Assembly (NCBI RefSeq): GCF_947490405.1
Contig: NZ_CANLGU010000005.1
Coordinates: 1 to 64,000, forward strand
Direction of reading: 5' to 3'
DNA: 64,000 bases
DNA from: an uncultured Algibacter sp.
Lineage (GTDB): Bacteria > Bacteroidota > Bacteroidia > Flavobacteriales > Flavobacteriaceae
In this document: positions 25,727 to 33,566 of the stretch, in pieces
Numbering within the stretch: position 1 is the first letter of the stretch
Layout of the letters: every line of letters begins with the position of its first letter
Notes under the pieces: generated by a model
What the model was told of the DNA's origin: nothing
The model's database searches: none
The model's input: the letters and a program-made list of their open reading frames with translations, nothing else
Translations under genes and position numbers: made by a program

Positions 25727-26590
25727 TTATCTAGTAACCGTACCTGATGGCAAAGAACCTAAATTCTGACCAAAGTTATGTGTTGCTGGAGCAGTCTCTT
25801 GTCCTGCTGTTCCTACTAGTGGTTTAATTGCAAAAGGAGCTGGTGAATTATCTGGAACTGGCTCAACAGAGATAACTACTGTTCTGCCTCTTACATCTAA
25901 AGGAAAGGTTTCTCCTGTCGGTGCATTTATAAAGAAATCCTCACCTGGTACTGGTGGACCTGGTTGTGATGTTTCACTAAAATCATCAAAACTATCGCGT
26001 GCATCAAAAGCAGTAAAGGTTCCTGTTGTAATTGGCCCACTTTCTCCTATTACCCAACCTTCGTATGCCCAACCTGATGGCAATACCGGTAAGTTAAAAT
26101 TAGGTACTGGTGGCATCCCTGGTGTACCAAACCAAACTCCGTAATGGTCATTACCATTATTTGTTCCAGTTTCATCCGTTGGAGATCTTAAAAAGAAAGC
26201 TCCTGAAGCATTACTAAAGTCTCCTACAATTTCAGAGTTTATACTTGCTGAATTTCCTGAAAAATCTCCGACCAAAAGTTTGGTGTCTGCTGGTGCTGGA
26301 TCTGGATCATTTGCTGGCTCTATAGATAAAACAAATCGAGTTGCATTTTCTAATTGAGTTGCATTTACTGAAAACGTTTGTGGAAAAGTAACTGAAGAAA
26401 ATGTTCCTGTGGTTACAGGGACTCCGTCTACTATTATCCATCCTTCATAAACAAAATCATCACCTAAAGCTTCCAAACCTTGCAAGTTTAAAGTTAGATT
26501 AGCATTTGTTGGTTCGTTATCATCGTCGTTACTACAAGAAGTTGCAAAAACTCCTAAGGCTATTATTGCCAAAAACATTCTTTTAATCAT
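25727..26590 (-). CDS. Lipoprotein with a duplicated RskA-like domain
   Basis: A 287-aa lipoprotein (signal ending FATSC, Cys19). The chain contains two related halves. FVYEGWIIVDGVPVTTGTF (about 46-64) matches WAYEGWVIGESGPITTGTF (about 174-192), and VLSIEPANDPDPAP...LVG (87-108) matches VISVEPVPDNSPAP...LVG (239-260). The YEGW-x-TGTF and SIEP-PAP pattern resembles the extracytoplasmic domain of anti-sigma factors of the RskA type. There is no cytoplasmic anti-sigma part, so that role is unlikely. The ATG at 26590 gives a standard lipoprotein signal; the frame runs on to 26623 across the -7 element. A Crp/Fnr gene lies just upstream. Confidence 0.82.
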   Translation of the reverse strand: MIKRMFLAIIALGVFATSCSNDDDNEPTNANLTLNLQGLEALGDDFVYEGWIIVDGVPVTTGTFSSVTFPQTFSVNATQLENATRFVLSIEPANDPDPAPADTKLLVGDFSGNSASINSEIVGDFSNASGAFFLRSPTDETGTNNGNDHYGVWFGTPGMPPVPNFNLPVLPSGWAYEGWVIGESGPITTGTFTAFDARDSFDDFSETSQPGPPVPGEDFFINAPTGETFPLDVRGRTVVISVEPVPDNSPAPFAIKPLVGTAGQETAPATHNFGQNLGSLPSGTVTR

Positions 26591-26620
26591 GGTATTTTTT
26601 TTAAGTTTTAAATTATACTT

Positions 26621-26666
26621 CAAAAGTATGCCACGAGATTATTATGAAATGTTAGCTACCTAACAT
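26621..26666 (-). promoter_or_regulatory. Candidate Crp/Fnr-activated promoter
   Basis: On the minus strand, TACTTTTG at 26621-26628 is a -7 element without a TTG at -33. In its place lies the perfect palindrome ATGTTAG-CTAC-CTAACAT (26649-26666), which contains TGTTA-N6-TAACA, the Crp/Fnr geometry. Its centre would be at about -41, the class II activator position. It overlaps the stop codon of the Crp/Fnr gene. Confidence 0.5.
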
Positions 26667-27337
26667 TAGGCACTTTTAATATGCATTCTAATTTCTTTTC
26701 TTGTAAATTCGATAACATTTTCTTCCTTTAACTCATTCAATAAAATATTAAGTGTTGGTCTGGAAGTCCCAATTAAAGAAGCAATATCTTTTTGTGTATA
26801 AGGGTGTTGAATAACTTTATCCCCTGTTTTTTCGCAATCATATCCATAATCAGAACATAATTCATCTAAAAATTCAAGAAGTCTTGTTTTTGCATCTTTA
26901 AATAACAAAAGTTGTAAACGTCTTTCCAATTTTCTTAACCTAAAACCTATCACTTTATATATTTTTAAGCTAAACGTTTGGTTATTGCGCATTAAATCAT
27001 GCATGGTGTTTACACCTACAGGACAAATGCTAGTAGTATTATCGATGGATTGTGCAAACTCTTCCCGTTTAGATTCACCTAAAATAGCAGTTTCACCAAA
27101 AATTTCTCCTCGTGTTAAAATAGCTTTTACAACCTCTTCTCCATCTTCGCTGTAATAACCAATTTTCACTTTTCCCTTTTCTATGAGGTAAACTTTATTT
27201 GCAGAGTCTTCTTCAAAATAAATGTAGTCTTTCTTTTTATAGGCGTCAAACTCATGATCTTTCTTGTAGGCTTTGAATTTGTGGGGACAGAGTACTCTGA
27301 AAAGATTGACATCGTCAAAAAACCAAAGTGATTTCAT
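26666..27337 (-). CDS. Crp/Fnr-family transcriptional regulator
   Basis: A 223-aa regulator. The cyclic-nucleotide-binding-like beta-roll covers about residues 30-130 (VYLIEKGKVKIGYYSEDGEE, LTRGEIFGETAILGES). A dimer helix follows, then a winged helix-turn-helix (about 165-220) with YTQKDIASLIGTSRPTLNILLNELKEE. The glycine/glutamate turn GEIFGE resembles cAMP-type pockets, but there is no typical Arg-Ser pair after it and no Cys cluster for an iron-sulfur centre, so the signal is unknown. A TGTTA-N6-TAAAA sequence lies 14 bases before the start and a perfect version at its 3' end, suggesting autoregulation and control of the following lipoprotein gene. Confidence 0.93.
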   Translation of the reverse strand: MKSLWFFDDVNLFRVLCPHKFKAYKKDHEFDAYKKKDYIYFEEDSANKVYLIEKGKVKIGYYSEDGEEVVKAILTRGEIFGETAILGESKREEFAQSIDNTTSICPVGVNTMHDLMRNNQTFSLKIYKVIGFRLRKLERRLQLLLFKDAKTRLLEFLDELCSDYGYDCEKTGDKVIQHPYTQKDIASLIGTSRPTLNILLNELKEENVIEFTRKEIRMHIKSA

Positions 27338-27350
27338 TTGTATTAAGATT

Positions 27351-27366
27351 TGTTAGACACTTAAAA
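27351..27366 (-). promoter_or_regulatory. Candidate autoregulatory Crp/Fnr site
   Basis: On the plus strand this reads TGTTA-GACACT-TAAAA, one mismatch from the TGTTA-N6-TAACA found at 26651-26666. It lies 14-29 bases upstream of the Crp/Fnr start codon, a position that would suit repression. A further CTAACA half-site is at 27381-27386. Confidence 0.35.
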
Positions 27367-27402
27367 GTCGAAAAAAACATCTAACACTTACAAAAAAAGC
27401 AC

Positions 27403-27428
27403 AAAAAACCCCCAGAATAGGAGGTTTT
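27403..27428 (-). terminator. Terminator after the DUF5606 gene
   Basis: On the minus strand AAAACCTCC and GGGGGTTTT form a 9-bp stem with one G-U pair and a six-base loop, followed by further T. It ends the ruvX-def-DUF5606 direction and isolates the Crp/Fnr gene. Confidence 0.8.
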
Positions 27429-27450
27429 ACTTTATATTCTATCGAGAATT

Positions 27451-27879
27451 TTACTCTTCTTCGTCTGAAGATTTTTCATCTTCATCATCAGATAAAGCAT
27501 CAAGCATTCCGTGTTGTTGCAGTAAATTGTACCATTGCACTACTTTTTTAATATCACTTGCGTATACTCTTTCCTCATCATAATCAGGTAATACATCAAA
27601 AAAGTACTCTTCTAACTTATCTTTACCATCTTTCGCCTTTACAGAGGTTTGAGCTCCGTTTTCTTTCTTTTTTATATTCTCAAAAACTTGACGCAAAGGA
27701 ACTTCTTCTGTTAATGTATAAATAGCAATTTCGCTTAACACGCTTACATTGTTTTGTATACTTACCGAAATACGTTTTTTGTCAATTAATGATTCTGCAA
27801 CAAAACCTCCTCGTGTTTGGGTTATTAATTTATATAACCCAGGTTTACCTGAAATTGAAATAACTTTTTCTAAACTCAT
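27451..27879 (-). CDS. DUF5606 domain protein
   Basis: A 142-aa cytoplasmic protein conserved in Bacteroidota next to def. The N-terminus LEKVISISGKPGLYKLITQT is the family hallmark, and RVYASDIKKVVQWYNLLQQHGML closes the conserved domain. The C-terminal tail is almost entirely acidic (SDDEDEKSSDEEE). Function is unknown; the strict linkage to def and ruvX suggests a link to translation or RNA. It lies 54 bases after def. Confidence 0.9.
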   Translation of the reverse strand: MSLEKVISISGKPGLYKLITQTRGGFVAESLIDKKRISVSIQNNVSVLSEIAIYTLTEEVPLRQVFENIKKKENGAQTSVKAKDGKDKLEEYFFDVLPDYDEERVYASDIKKVVQWYNLLQQHGMLDALSDDEDEKSSDEEE

Positions 27880-27933
27880 AAATTAAAATTTGAAAAGCGC
27901 AAATATCAAATGTTTCTCAGTGTATTGCAAATA

Positions 27934-28524
27934 TTATCGTTTCTTTTTTTGAGCAGGAAATCGCATTCTGTAGTCTACGTTTATTTTTCCTTTAGAAATG
28001 TTGTTTAGTTTTCCTTTTATTAAACGCTTTTTTAAACTTGATAGTTTATCGGTAAACAAAACACCTTCAATATGATCGTATTCATGTTGTATAACTCTAG
28101 CAATTAAACCATCAAAAGACTCCTTGTGTGGTTTAAAATGTTCATCTAAATATTCAATTGTAATATTAGGTTTTCTAAACACATCTTCCCTAACATCAGG
28201 AATACTCAAACAGCCTTCATTAAAAGCCCATTCATCACCTTCTTCATTAATAATTTTAGCATTAATAAAAGTCCGCTTGAAGCCTTTTAACTCTGCTTTC
28301 TCTTCTTCAGAAATACCTTCATCTTCAGAAAATGGTGTAGTATCTACCAAAAACATACGAATTGGTAGTCCTATTTGTGGAGCAGCGAGTCCAACACCAT
28401 AAGCATTGTACATAGTCTCAAACATGTTTTCTAAAAGTGTATCAAAATTTGGGTAATCCTTGGTAATATCTTTGGCTGGCTTCTTTAAAACAGGATCTCC
28501 GTAAGCTACTATAGGTAAAATCAT
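27934..28524 (-). CDS. def: Peptide deformylase
   Basis: Metalloenzyme that removes the N-formyl group from new proteins. The product is 196 aa. The three motifs are present in order: GVGLAAPQIGL (about 43-53), EGCLSIP with the metal Cys, and QHEYDHIEG with the two metal His and catalytic Glu. A 20-residue acidic insert (DEGISEEEKAEL) lies between motifs 1 and 2. A TATTTTTG element on the minus strand at 28547-28554 may give it its own promoter in addition to read-through from ruvX. Confidence 0.96.
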   Translation of the reverse strand: MILPIVAYGDPVLKKPAKDITKDYPNFDTLLENMFETMYNAYGVGLAAPQIGLPIRMFLVDTTPFSEDEGISEEEKAELKGFKRTFINAKIINEEGDEWAFNEGCLSIPDVREDVFRKPNITIEYLDEHFKPHKESFDGLIARVIQHEYDHIEGVLFTDKLSSLKKRLIKGKLNNISKGKINVDYRMRFPAQKKKR

Positions 28525-28610
28525 TCTAGTTTATTATTAATCTTTACAAAAATACAATACTTAAATGTGTTGCATTGTGTTTAACAAAAATTTATTCTTT
28601 AAGTCTATAA

Positions 28611-29021
28611 TCATTTGGAATATAAATAACTTTGCAAAATAAGCGTAGCACTAATTTCGTCTATTAAACCTTTATTTTTTCGTTGATTCTTTTTTAAACC
28701 ACTATCAATCATGGTTTGAAATGCCATTTTTGAAGTAAAACGTTCATCAATACGTTTTACGGGAATATTGGGAATGGTCTTTTCTAATTTAATTATAAAA
28801 TTTGCAATGTGCACTTCACTTTCAGAAGCCGAATTATCCATCTGTTTTGGCTCCCCTACTAAAAACAACTCAACAGATTCTTTAGTTGTATAGTCTTTTA
28901 AAAACTGAAGCAATTGCTTTGTATCGACAGTAGTTAGTCCAGAGGCTATTATCTGTAACTCATCGGTTACTGCAATACCTGTTCTTTTTGTACCAAAATC
29001 AATTGCAAGAACTCTTGCCAT
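28611..29021 (-). CDS. ruvX: Holliday junction resolvase-like protein YqgF/RuvX
   Basis: A 136-aa RNase H-fold nuclease, implicated in 16S rRNA 5'-end processing and/or recombination. It starts MARVLAIDFGTKRTGIAVTD, with the first catalytic Asp in AIDFG. LFLVGEPKQMD holds the second acidic site, and VKRIDERFTS and LIDEISATLIL the remaining conserved residues. TATTTTTG at 29036-29043 on the minus strand is a good -7 element. It heads a ruvX-def-DUF5606 series. Confidence 0.94.
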   Translation of the reverse strand: MARVLAIDFGTKRTGIAVTDELQIIASGLTTVDTKQLLQFLKDYTTKESVELFLVGEPKQMDNSASESEVHIANFIIKLEKTIPNIPVKRIDERFTSKMAFQTMIDSGLKKNQRKNKGLIDEISATLILQSYLYSK

Positions 29022-29055
29022 ATTATCTTTTTTTGCAAAAATACTATATAAAATA

Positions 29056-29085
29056 AGAAAGGCTGTCCTTTCGAACAGCCTTTCT
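29056..29085 (-). terminator. Terminator after the small secreted-protein gene
   Basis: An 11-bp perfect stem (AGAAAGGCTGT, 29056-29066, with 29075-29085) and 8-base loop. On the minus strand it is followed by TTATTTTA, a weak T-tract. It separates the 103-aa secreted protein gene from ruvX. Confidence 0.75.
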
Positions 29086-29126
29086 CAATAGTTAACCTTA
29101 ATTATTAATACTTGAACATTATCTTA

Positions 29127-29438
29127 TTAAGCTCTTGTAGCTTTATTTATTCCTTGAAATACTAAATTGATGTTACTTACTTTTCTTTTACGATTTAAGT
29201 AAACTCTGATATCACTAGAACTACGTGCAATAGTTTCTTTTACTGTAACAGCATCAATTAATAATGAATCATTCTCTTTAATAGAATTAACTTCTGCAAT
29301 TACAGTAGCCATTTCATCATCAATAGATGTAGAAATAGTTTTATTAATTTCTACCTCAACTACAGCTGGAGCACTTTGTGCATTACCGAAAGAGACAGTA
29401 AGTAATAAAATTAATAATATGTAAAAATTTGTTTTCAT
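29127..29438 (-). CDS. Small secreted protein of unknown function
   Basis: A 103-aa protein with a clear signal peptide (FYILLILLLTVSFGNAQS, cleavage after about residue 20). The mature part is roughly 80 residues, acidic at first (VEVEINKTISTSIDDEMAT) and ending in a basic, beta-prone segment (RVYLNRKRKVSNINLVFQG). No cysteines and no known domain. A minus-strand promoter fits upstream: TATATTTG at 29462-29469 with TTG at 29492-29494, spacing 22. With its own promoter and terminator it looks like a real monocistronic gene. Confidence 0.72.
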   Translation of the reverse strand: MKTNFYILLILLLTVSFGNAQSAPAVVEVEINKTISTSIDDEMATVIAEVNSIKENDSLLIDAVTVKETIARSSSDIRVYLNRKRKVSNINLVFQGINKATRA

Positions 29439-29765
29439 CTGTTTATCATTGTTTGACAGTTCAAATATATATCGAGATGATATGTTTGCTGCAAAAAATT
29501 AGTTGTAGAACTCAGTATTTTCGATTACTAGTGCAGTTACAAATTTTTATCGATGAATAGTTTAAAAGCTTATTTTTTAGTTGAAATACATATTTTTATG
29601 CATTTTACCCTATTCTGTATTAGTTAAAAAGATAAAATGCACATTTTAGTGCTTTAAAAACCCATCAGAAAATTGAATATTTCTTATTGAATCCTGTTTA
29701 TTATTGTGGCTAATTCAATGCCTTTTTGGATGATAGCTATTATATTTGCCCAAAATTAAATATCG
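29439..29765. promoter_or_regulatory. Divergent promoter region, small secreted protein / dapD
   Basis: About 330 bases without a gene. Left side: the minus-strand promoter at 29462-29494 for the secreted protein. Right side: TATATTTG at 29741-29748, a -7 element 18 bases before the dapD ATG, with no TTG at standard spacing. The middle holds nothing I can assign. Confidence 0.55.
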
Positions 29766-30581
29766 ATGACTGAATTACAACAAATCATAGAAAAAGCGTG
29801 GGATAACAGAGACCTTTTAAAAGAAGAGGCTACAACTTCTGCTATAAGACATGTAGTAGATTTATTAGATAAAGGAGAATTAAGAGTAGCTGAACCTATT
29901 TCTGGTGGTTGGCAAGTTAACGAATGGGTAAAAAAAGCAGTTGTTTTATACTTCCCTATTCAAAAAATGGAAACCTTAGAAGCTGGTATTTTTGAATACC
30001 ACGATAAAATCCCTTTAAAGAAAAACTTTGCTGAACGTGGTATTAGAGTAGTACCAAATGCTGTAGCGCGTCATGGTGCATACATTTCACCAGGCACTAT
30101 ATTAATGCCTAGTTACGTGAATATTGGTGCTTATGTAGATAAAGGCACAATGGTTGACACTTGGGCAACAGTGGGTAGTTGTGCACAAATTGGCAAAAAC
30201 GTACACTTATCTGGTGGTGTTGGTATTGGAGGTGTTTTAGAGCCATTACAAGCTGCACCTGTTATTATTGAAGATAATGCCTTTATTGGAAGCCGTTGTA
30301 TAGTGGTTGAAGGTGTTCGTGTTGAAACCGAAGCTGTTTTAGGAGCTGGTGTAGTTTTAACCATGAGCACAAAAATTATTGATGTAACGGGAGATGAACC
30401 TGTTGAGTATAAAGGTGTTGTTCCTGCCCGTTCTGTTGTGATACCAGGTAGCTATGCTAAAGAATTTCCTTCTGGAAGCTATAATGTGCCTTGTGCTTTA
30501 ATTATAGGAAAACGTAAAGAAAGCACGAATAAGAAAACATCTTTAAACGATGCGCTTCGTGAGCATAGTGTGGCGGTTTAG
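29766..30581 (+). CDS. dapD: Tetrahydrodipicolinate N-succinyltransferase
   Basis: Succinylates 2,3,4,5-tetrahydrodipicolinate in the lysine/meso-diaminopimelate route, feeding peptidoglycan. The product is 271 aa. An N-terminal helical domain is followed by left-handed beta-helix hexapeptides (VNIGAYVDKGTMVDTWATVG, IGKNVHLSGGVGIGGVLEP). The segments AFIGSRCIVVEGV and GSYAKEFPSGSYNVPCALI are typical. lysA, at the far end of the window, belongs to the same pathway. A terminator follows. Confidence 0.96.
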   Translation: MTELQQIIEKAWDNRDLLKEEATTSAIRHVVDLLDKGELRVAEPISGGWQVNEWVKKAVVLYFPIQKMETLEAGIFEYHDKIPLKKNFAERGIRVVPNAVARHGAYISPGTILMPSYVNIGAYVDKGTMVDTWATVGSCAQIGKNVHLSGGVGIGGVLEPLQAAPVIIEDNAFIGSRCIVVEGVRVETEAVLGAGVVLTMSTKIIDVTGDEPVEYKGVVPARSVVIPGSYAKEFPSGSYNVPCALIIGKRKESTNKKTSLNDALREHSVAV

Positions 30582-30599
30582 ATAAATTATTCTATTTCT

Positions 30600-30631
30600 A
30601 AAAAACCTCAATAGTTAAATTGAGGTTTTTT
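30600..30631 (+). terminator. Terminator after dapD
   Basis: A perfect 12-bp stem (30601-30612 with 30619-30630), loop AGTTAA, ending in a T-run. Confidence 0.9.
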
Positions 30632-30645
30632 TATTAAATCTAGGT

Positions 30646-30680
30646 TTGTAAAATAGCAGATTAGTTTTATCTTATATTTG
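30646..30680 (+). promoter_or_regulatory. Likely promoter of the surface-glycan genes
   Basis: TATATTTG at 30673-30680 is a perfect -7 element. The nearest TTG (30646-30648) is 24 bases away, slightly long. The ATG of the ATP-grasp gene follows at 30699. Confidence 0.5.
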
Positions 30681-30698
30681 TTTAAATTATTTTAATTA

Positions 30699-31613
30699 AT
30701 GCTAAAGAAATTACGTAGGTTTTATGTTAGAACGTTAAGAAAGTGGCGTTTTCTTCCCTCTAAACAATACGTTAAATACCACTACGAATATTTTTCTGGA
30801 AAAAAGTTAAATTTAAATAACCCAAAGGACTTTAATGCAAAAATAGAATGGTATAAGGTTTTTTTCAGACCAAAACTTTTAACACAATTAGCCGATAAAT
30901 ATGAAGTAAGGTCTTACGTTAAAGCTAAAATTGGGACTCAATACCTTAATGAACTCTATGCTGTATACGATAATCCAAAAGATATTGATTTTGAAAGTTT
31001 ACCAAATAAATTTGTTATAAAAGCTAACCACACCAATGGTCATAATCTTATTGTAAAAAATAAAGAGCTACTTGATAAGAAAAAAGTTATTAAGTTATTT
31101 GAAAAATGGCTAACTAAAAATCAATACTATCGAAGAGGACAAGAATGGGCCTACAAAGATATAAAGCCAAAAATAATTATTGAAAAATTCTTAAAAGAAG
31201 ACAATAAAAATACTCTAGTTGATTATAAGTTTTATTGCTTTAATGGAAAACCCAAATTTATTGATGTTCATATAGACAGAGATGAAGACCATAAACAAGG
31301 TTGTTTTGATTTGGATTTTAATCTATTACCCTTTGGGAAAAGTAAAAACTATAAAAGTATTTCTACTGATATTGACAAACCAAGTAACCTTTCTGAAATG
31401 GTTAATCTTGCTAAAAAATTAGCTATTAACTTACCTTTTGTTAGGGTAGACTTTTATTCTGTAAACGGAAAATCTATCTTTGGAGAAATGACATTTTATC
31501 CATCTGATGCTAGAAATAATTTTTATCCTGAGAAGTATAATTTAATTATTGGAAACTATTTTAAGCTCCCTAAACTAGATAAAAAAAACAAAGCTATTAC
31601 TGAAATATTTTAG
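30699..31613 (+). CDS. TupA-like ATP-grasp protein
   Basis: A 304-aa protein of the TupA-like ATP-grasp group found in capsule, teichuronopeptide and LPS loci, where it is thought to join amino acids to surface sugars. Seen are the basic N-terminus, LNLNNPKDFNAKIEWYK, QLADKYEVRSYV, the ATP-grasp strand KFVIKANHTNGHNLIVKNK, IIIEKFL, DYKFYCFNGKPKFIDVH, and the metal-binding end VRVDFYSVNGKSIFGEMTFYPS. It is the first gene of the glycan locus; the Stealth gene starts 40 bases later. Confidence 0.88.
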   Translation: MLKKLRRFYVRTLRKWRFLPSKQYVKYHYEYFSGKKLNLNNPKDFNAKIEWYKVFFRPKLLTQLADKYEVRSYVKAKIGTQYLNELYAVYDNPKDIDFESLPNKFVIKANHTNGHNLIVKNKELLDKKKVIKLFEKWLTKNQYYRRGQEWAYKDIKPKIIIEKFLKEDNKNTLVDYKFYCFNGKPKFIDVHIDRDEDHKQGCFDLDFNLLPFGKSKNYKSISTDIDKPSNLSEMVNLAKKLAINLPFVRVDFYSVNGKSIFGEMTFYPSDARNNFYPEKYNLIIGNYFKLPKLDKKNKAITEIF

Positions 31614-31653
31614 TTAATGTAAATTAGTACAATTTGTTTTATCAATTGCAAGC

Positions 31654-32598
31654 ATGACAAAAAAAAAATTAGATGATATAATAATAGACGCAGTTATTCT
31701 ATGGGTTGATGGAAATGATGAAAAACATAAAGCCAAAATGCTTCCGTATATTAAAATTAATAAATTAACACAATCTAAAAAGTTTAGATCAAGGTATGAA
31801 CAAGTTGACGAGATTCAATTTACTGTTGATTCAATTTTAAAGTTTGCTTCATACGTTAGGAATATCTACATCATTACAGATGAGCAAACTCCAAGTTTTT
31901 TAAAGAAAAATGTCAATCAAAAATTGTACAAAAACGTTTCAATAATTGATCATAAAAAAATTTTTAATGGTTTTGAAGAGTATCTACCAACATTCAGTAG
32001 TAGAACTATTGAGACCTTTATGTTTAGAATTCCCAATTTAGCAGAACATTTTATATATTTAAATGATGATTTTTTTCTTATCAATGAAACAAAACCATCC
32101 GATTTTTTCAAAAATGGTTTTCCTGTTTTAAGAGGCAAATGGGTAAATTTTGATAAAGATATATTTTACAAAAAATTCAAAAAAATTAAATTAGGACACA
32201 AAACTGCCCAACAAAAAGCTGCAAAATTAGCTGGCTTTAATAGATACTATAATTTTAAGCATACGCCGCATCCATTTAGAAAATCAACTTTCGTCAATCA
32301 TTTCAAGACAAATGAAAAAATTTTTGTTGAAAATATAAATTATAAATTTCGAAGTAACAATCAATTATTATTTCAAGGTCTCATAAATCATCTAGAAATT
32401 AAAAATAAAACTTGTGTTCTTCAAAATGATTTACAACTATTGTATTTCAGATCTTATAAAAAACCTTTGATTTGGTACAAAATGAAATTAAACATAAATA
32501 GTAATAAAAAACTATTTTTGGCAATGCAAAGTTTAGATTTATGTCCTCCAAAAATTTTAAATTACATATTACAATGGTTACAGAAACGAATGAATTGA
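31654..32598 (+). CDS. Stealth-family phosphotransferase
   Basis: A 314-aa protein of the Stealth family (hexose-1-phosphate transferases of capsules). Conserved region 1 is IIIDAVILWVDGNDEKHKAK. Region 2 contains RYEQVDEIQFTVDSILKFA, VRNIYIITDEQTPSFL, and the acidic LNDDFFLINETKPSDFF. Later, HTPHPFRKS fits region 3. Such enzymes transfer sugar-1-phosphate from a UDP-sugar and make phosphodiester-linked glycans. The body of the gene is strikingly AT-rich and lysine-rich compared with the housekeeping genes, hinting at transfer. It probably shares a transcript with the ATP-grasp gene. Confidence 0.88.
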   Translation: MTKKKLDDIIIDAVILWVDGNDEKHKAKMLPYIKINKLTQSKKFRSRYEQVDEIQFTVDSILKFASYVRNIYIITDEQTPSFLKKNVNQKLYKNVSIIDHKKIFNGFEEYLPTFSSRTIETFMFRIPNLAEHFIYLNDDFFLINETKPSDFFKNGFPVLRGKWVNFDKDIFYKKFKKIKLGHKTAQQKAAKLAGFNRYYNFKHTPHPFRKSTFVNHFKTNEKIFVENINYKFRSNNQLLFQGLINHLEIKNKTCVLQNDLQLLYFRSYKKPLIWYKMKLNINSNKKLFLAMQSLDLCPPKILNYILQWLQKRMN

Positions 32599-32633
32599 GG
32601 TATATTAGAAATAAATCTTCATAAATTTTAAAA

Positions 32634-33254
32634 TTAAACTATAGTAGCACCATTTTCTCTCATTCGTTTTATTAAATCCCTTTGTGCAGACAACGAATAC
32701 ATTTTTGATCTTAAAAACCTTCGTTCAACTTTCTTTTTTGCAAAAAACCCAAACCAATCTGCAAAAGGCAAAAAATCTCTATGTCCTAATCCATCCACAA
32801 CAACTAATTCTATACTATTATCTAACAAAATTTTACAACATATATTTCGGGCTCTTAAATCCCCAACAAAAACTTTATGTGTAATCATTTGCTGTTTCAA
32901 TCTATCTAATGCTTCAACAAACACATCGTCCTTAAATGGTGCATTTTTCATTTCTAGATAATGACGTAAGGTTAAAGATATATTTTGAGATGTTTCGTCT
33001 TTTACCAAACTGTAAACGAAACCAACTCCTCTATTGGTTTCTACCTCGCCATGATATTCAGCATAAAATTGGTAGTGAAATTTTGAAGTCTTTTTCTTTT
33101 CTATTTTTTTAAAATAATTAATTTCTTTGTAAAGATGTTCAACTTCTACTTCTGGCTTACCTATCTTAATACATAAGTTATTATCATTAGGATGGAAATA
33201 ACACTTTCTAGCCAATCCTTCTGAAATATAATGCTCATCTTTAATTTTTATCAT
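32634..33254 (-). CDS. YrbL-family protein
   Basis: A 206-aa protein matching YrbL (named for PhoP-regulated YrbL of enterobacteria), a kinase-like fold of unknown target. Visible are ISEGLARKCYFHP, LCIKIGKPEVEVEHLYKEI with a lysine in the ATP-site position, and the catalytic-loop-like VGDLRARNICC followed by LVVVDGLGHRDF. It is transcribed against its neighbours inside the glycan locus. Phosphorylation of a surface glycan or a regulatory protein are both possible. Confidence 0.85.
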   Translation of the reverse strand: MIKIKDEHYISEGLARKCYFHPNDNNLCIKIGKPEVEVEHLYKEINYFKKIEKKKTSKFHYQFYAEYHGEVETNRGVGFVYSLVKDETSQNISLTLRHYLEMKNAPFKDDVFVEALDRLKQQMITHKVFVGDLRARNICCKILLDNSIELVVVDGLGHRDFLPFADWFGFFAKKKVERRFLRSKMYSLSAQRDLIKRMRENGATIV

Positions 33255-33566
33255 TAAATTCTTTTTAATTCTGAAGAGTATTTAGGTGAATTATTTTTTT
33301 TGACAAAATGAATGATTGTGAGAAACTATTTTTAAATTTCATTTATCAAAAATAATTAAAAAAGTTTATACCTTGATTTTACAAATTGAAGAGTCTTTTA
33401 TTCAAAAAAACATCCATATTTCTAATATCTAAATTTATATTTGTGAAAAGTTTATTTGAACAATAAATTTAATACTTTGCTTAAGAAGTTATAATACATA
33501 TTATCAATAGATTATTTTAATTTATGAAAAACATACAGTTAACTTTTAAGTTTAAATAAATTTTTA
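33255..33566. other. Intergenic region inside the glycan locus
   Basis: 312 bases, very AT-rich, between divergent genes. TATATTTG at 33436-33443 is a -7 element on the plus strand without a matching TTG. An 11-codon reading frame (33524-33559) ends 7 bases before the next gene. No terminator or RNA fold stands out. Confidence 0.45.
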
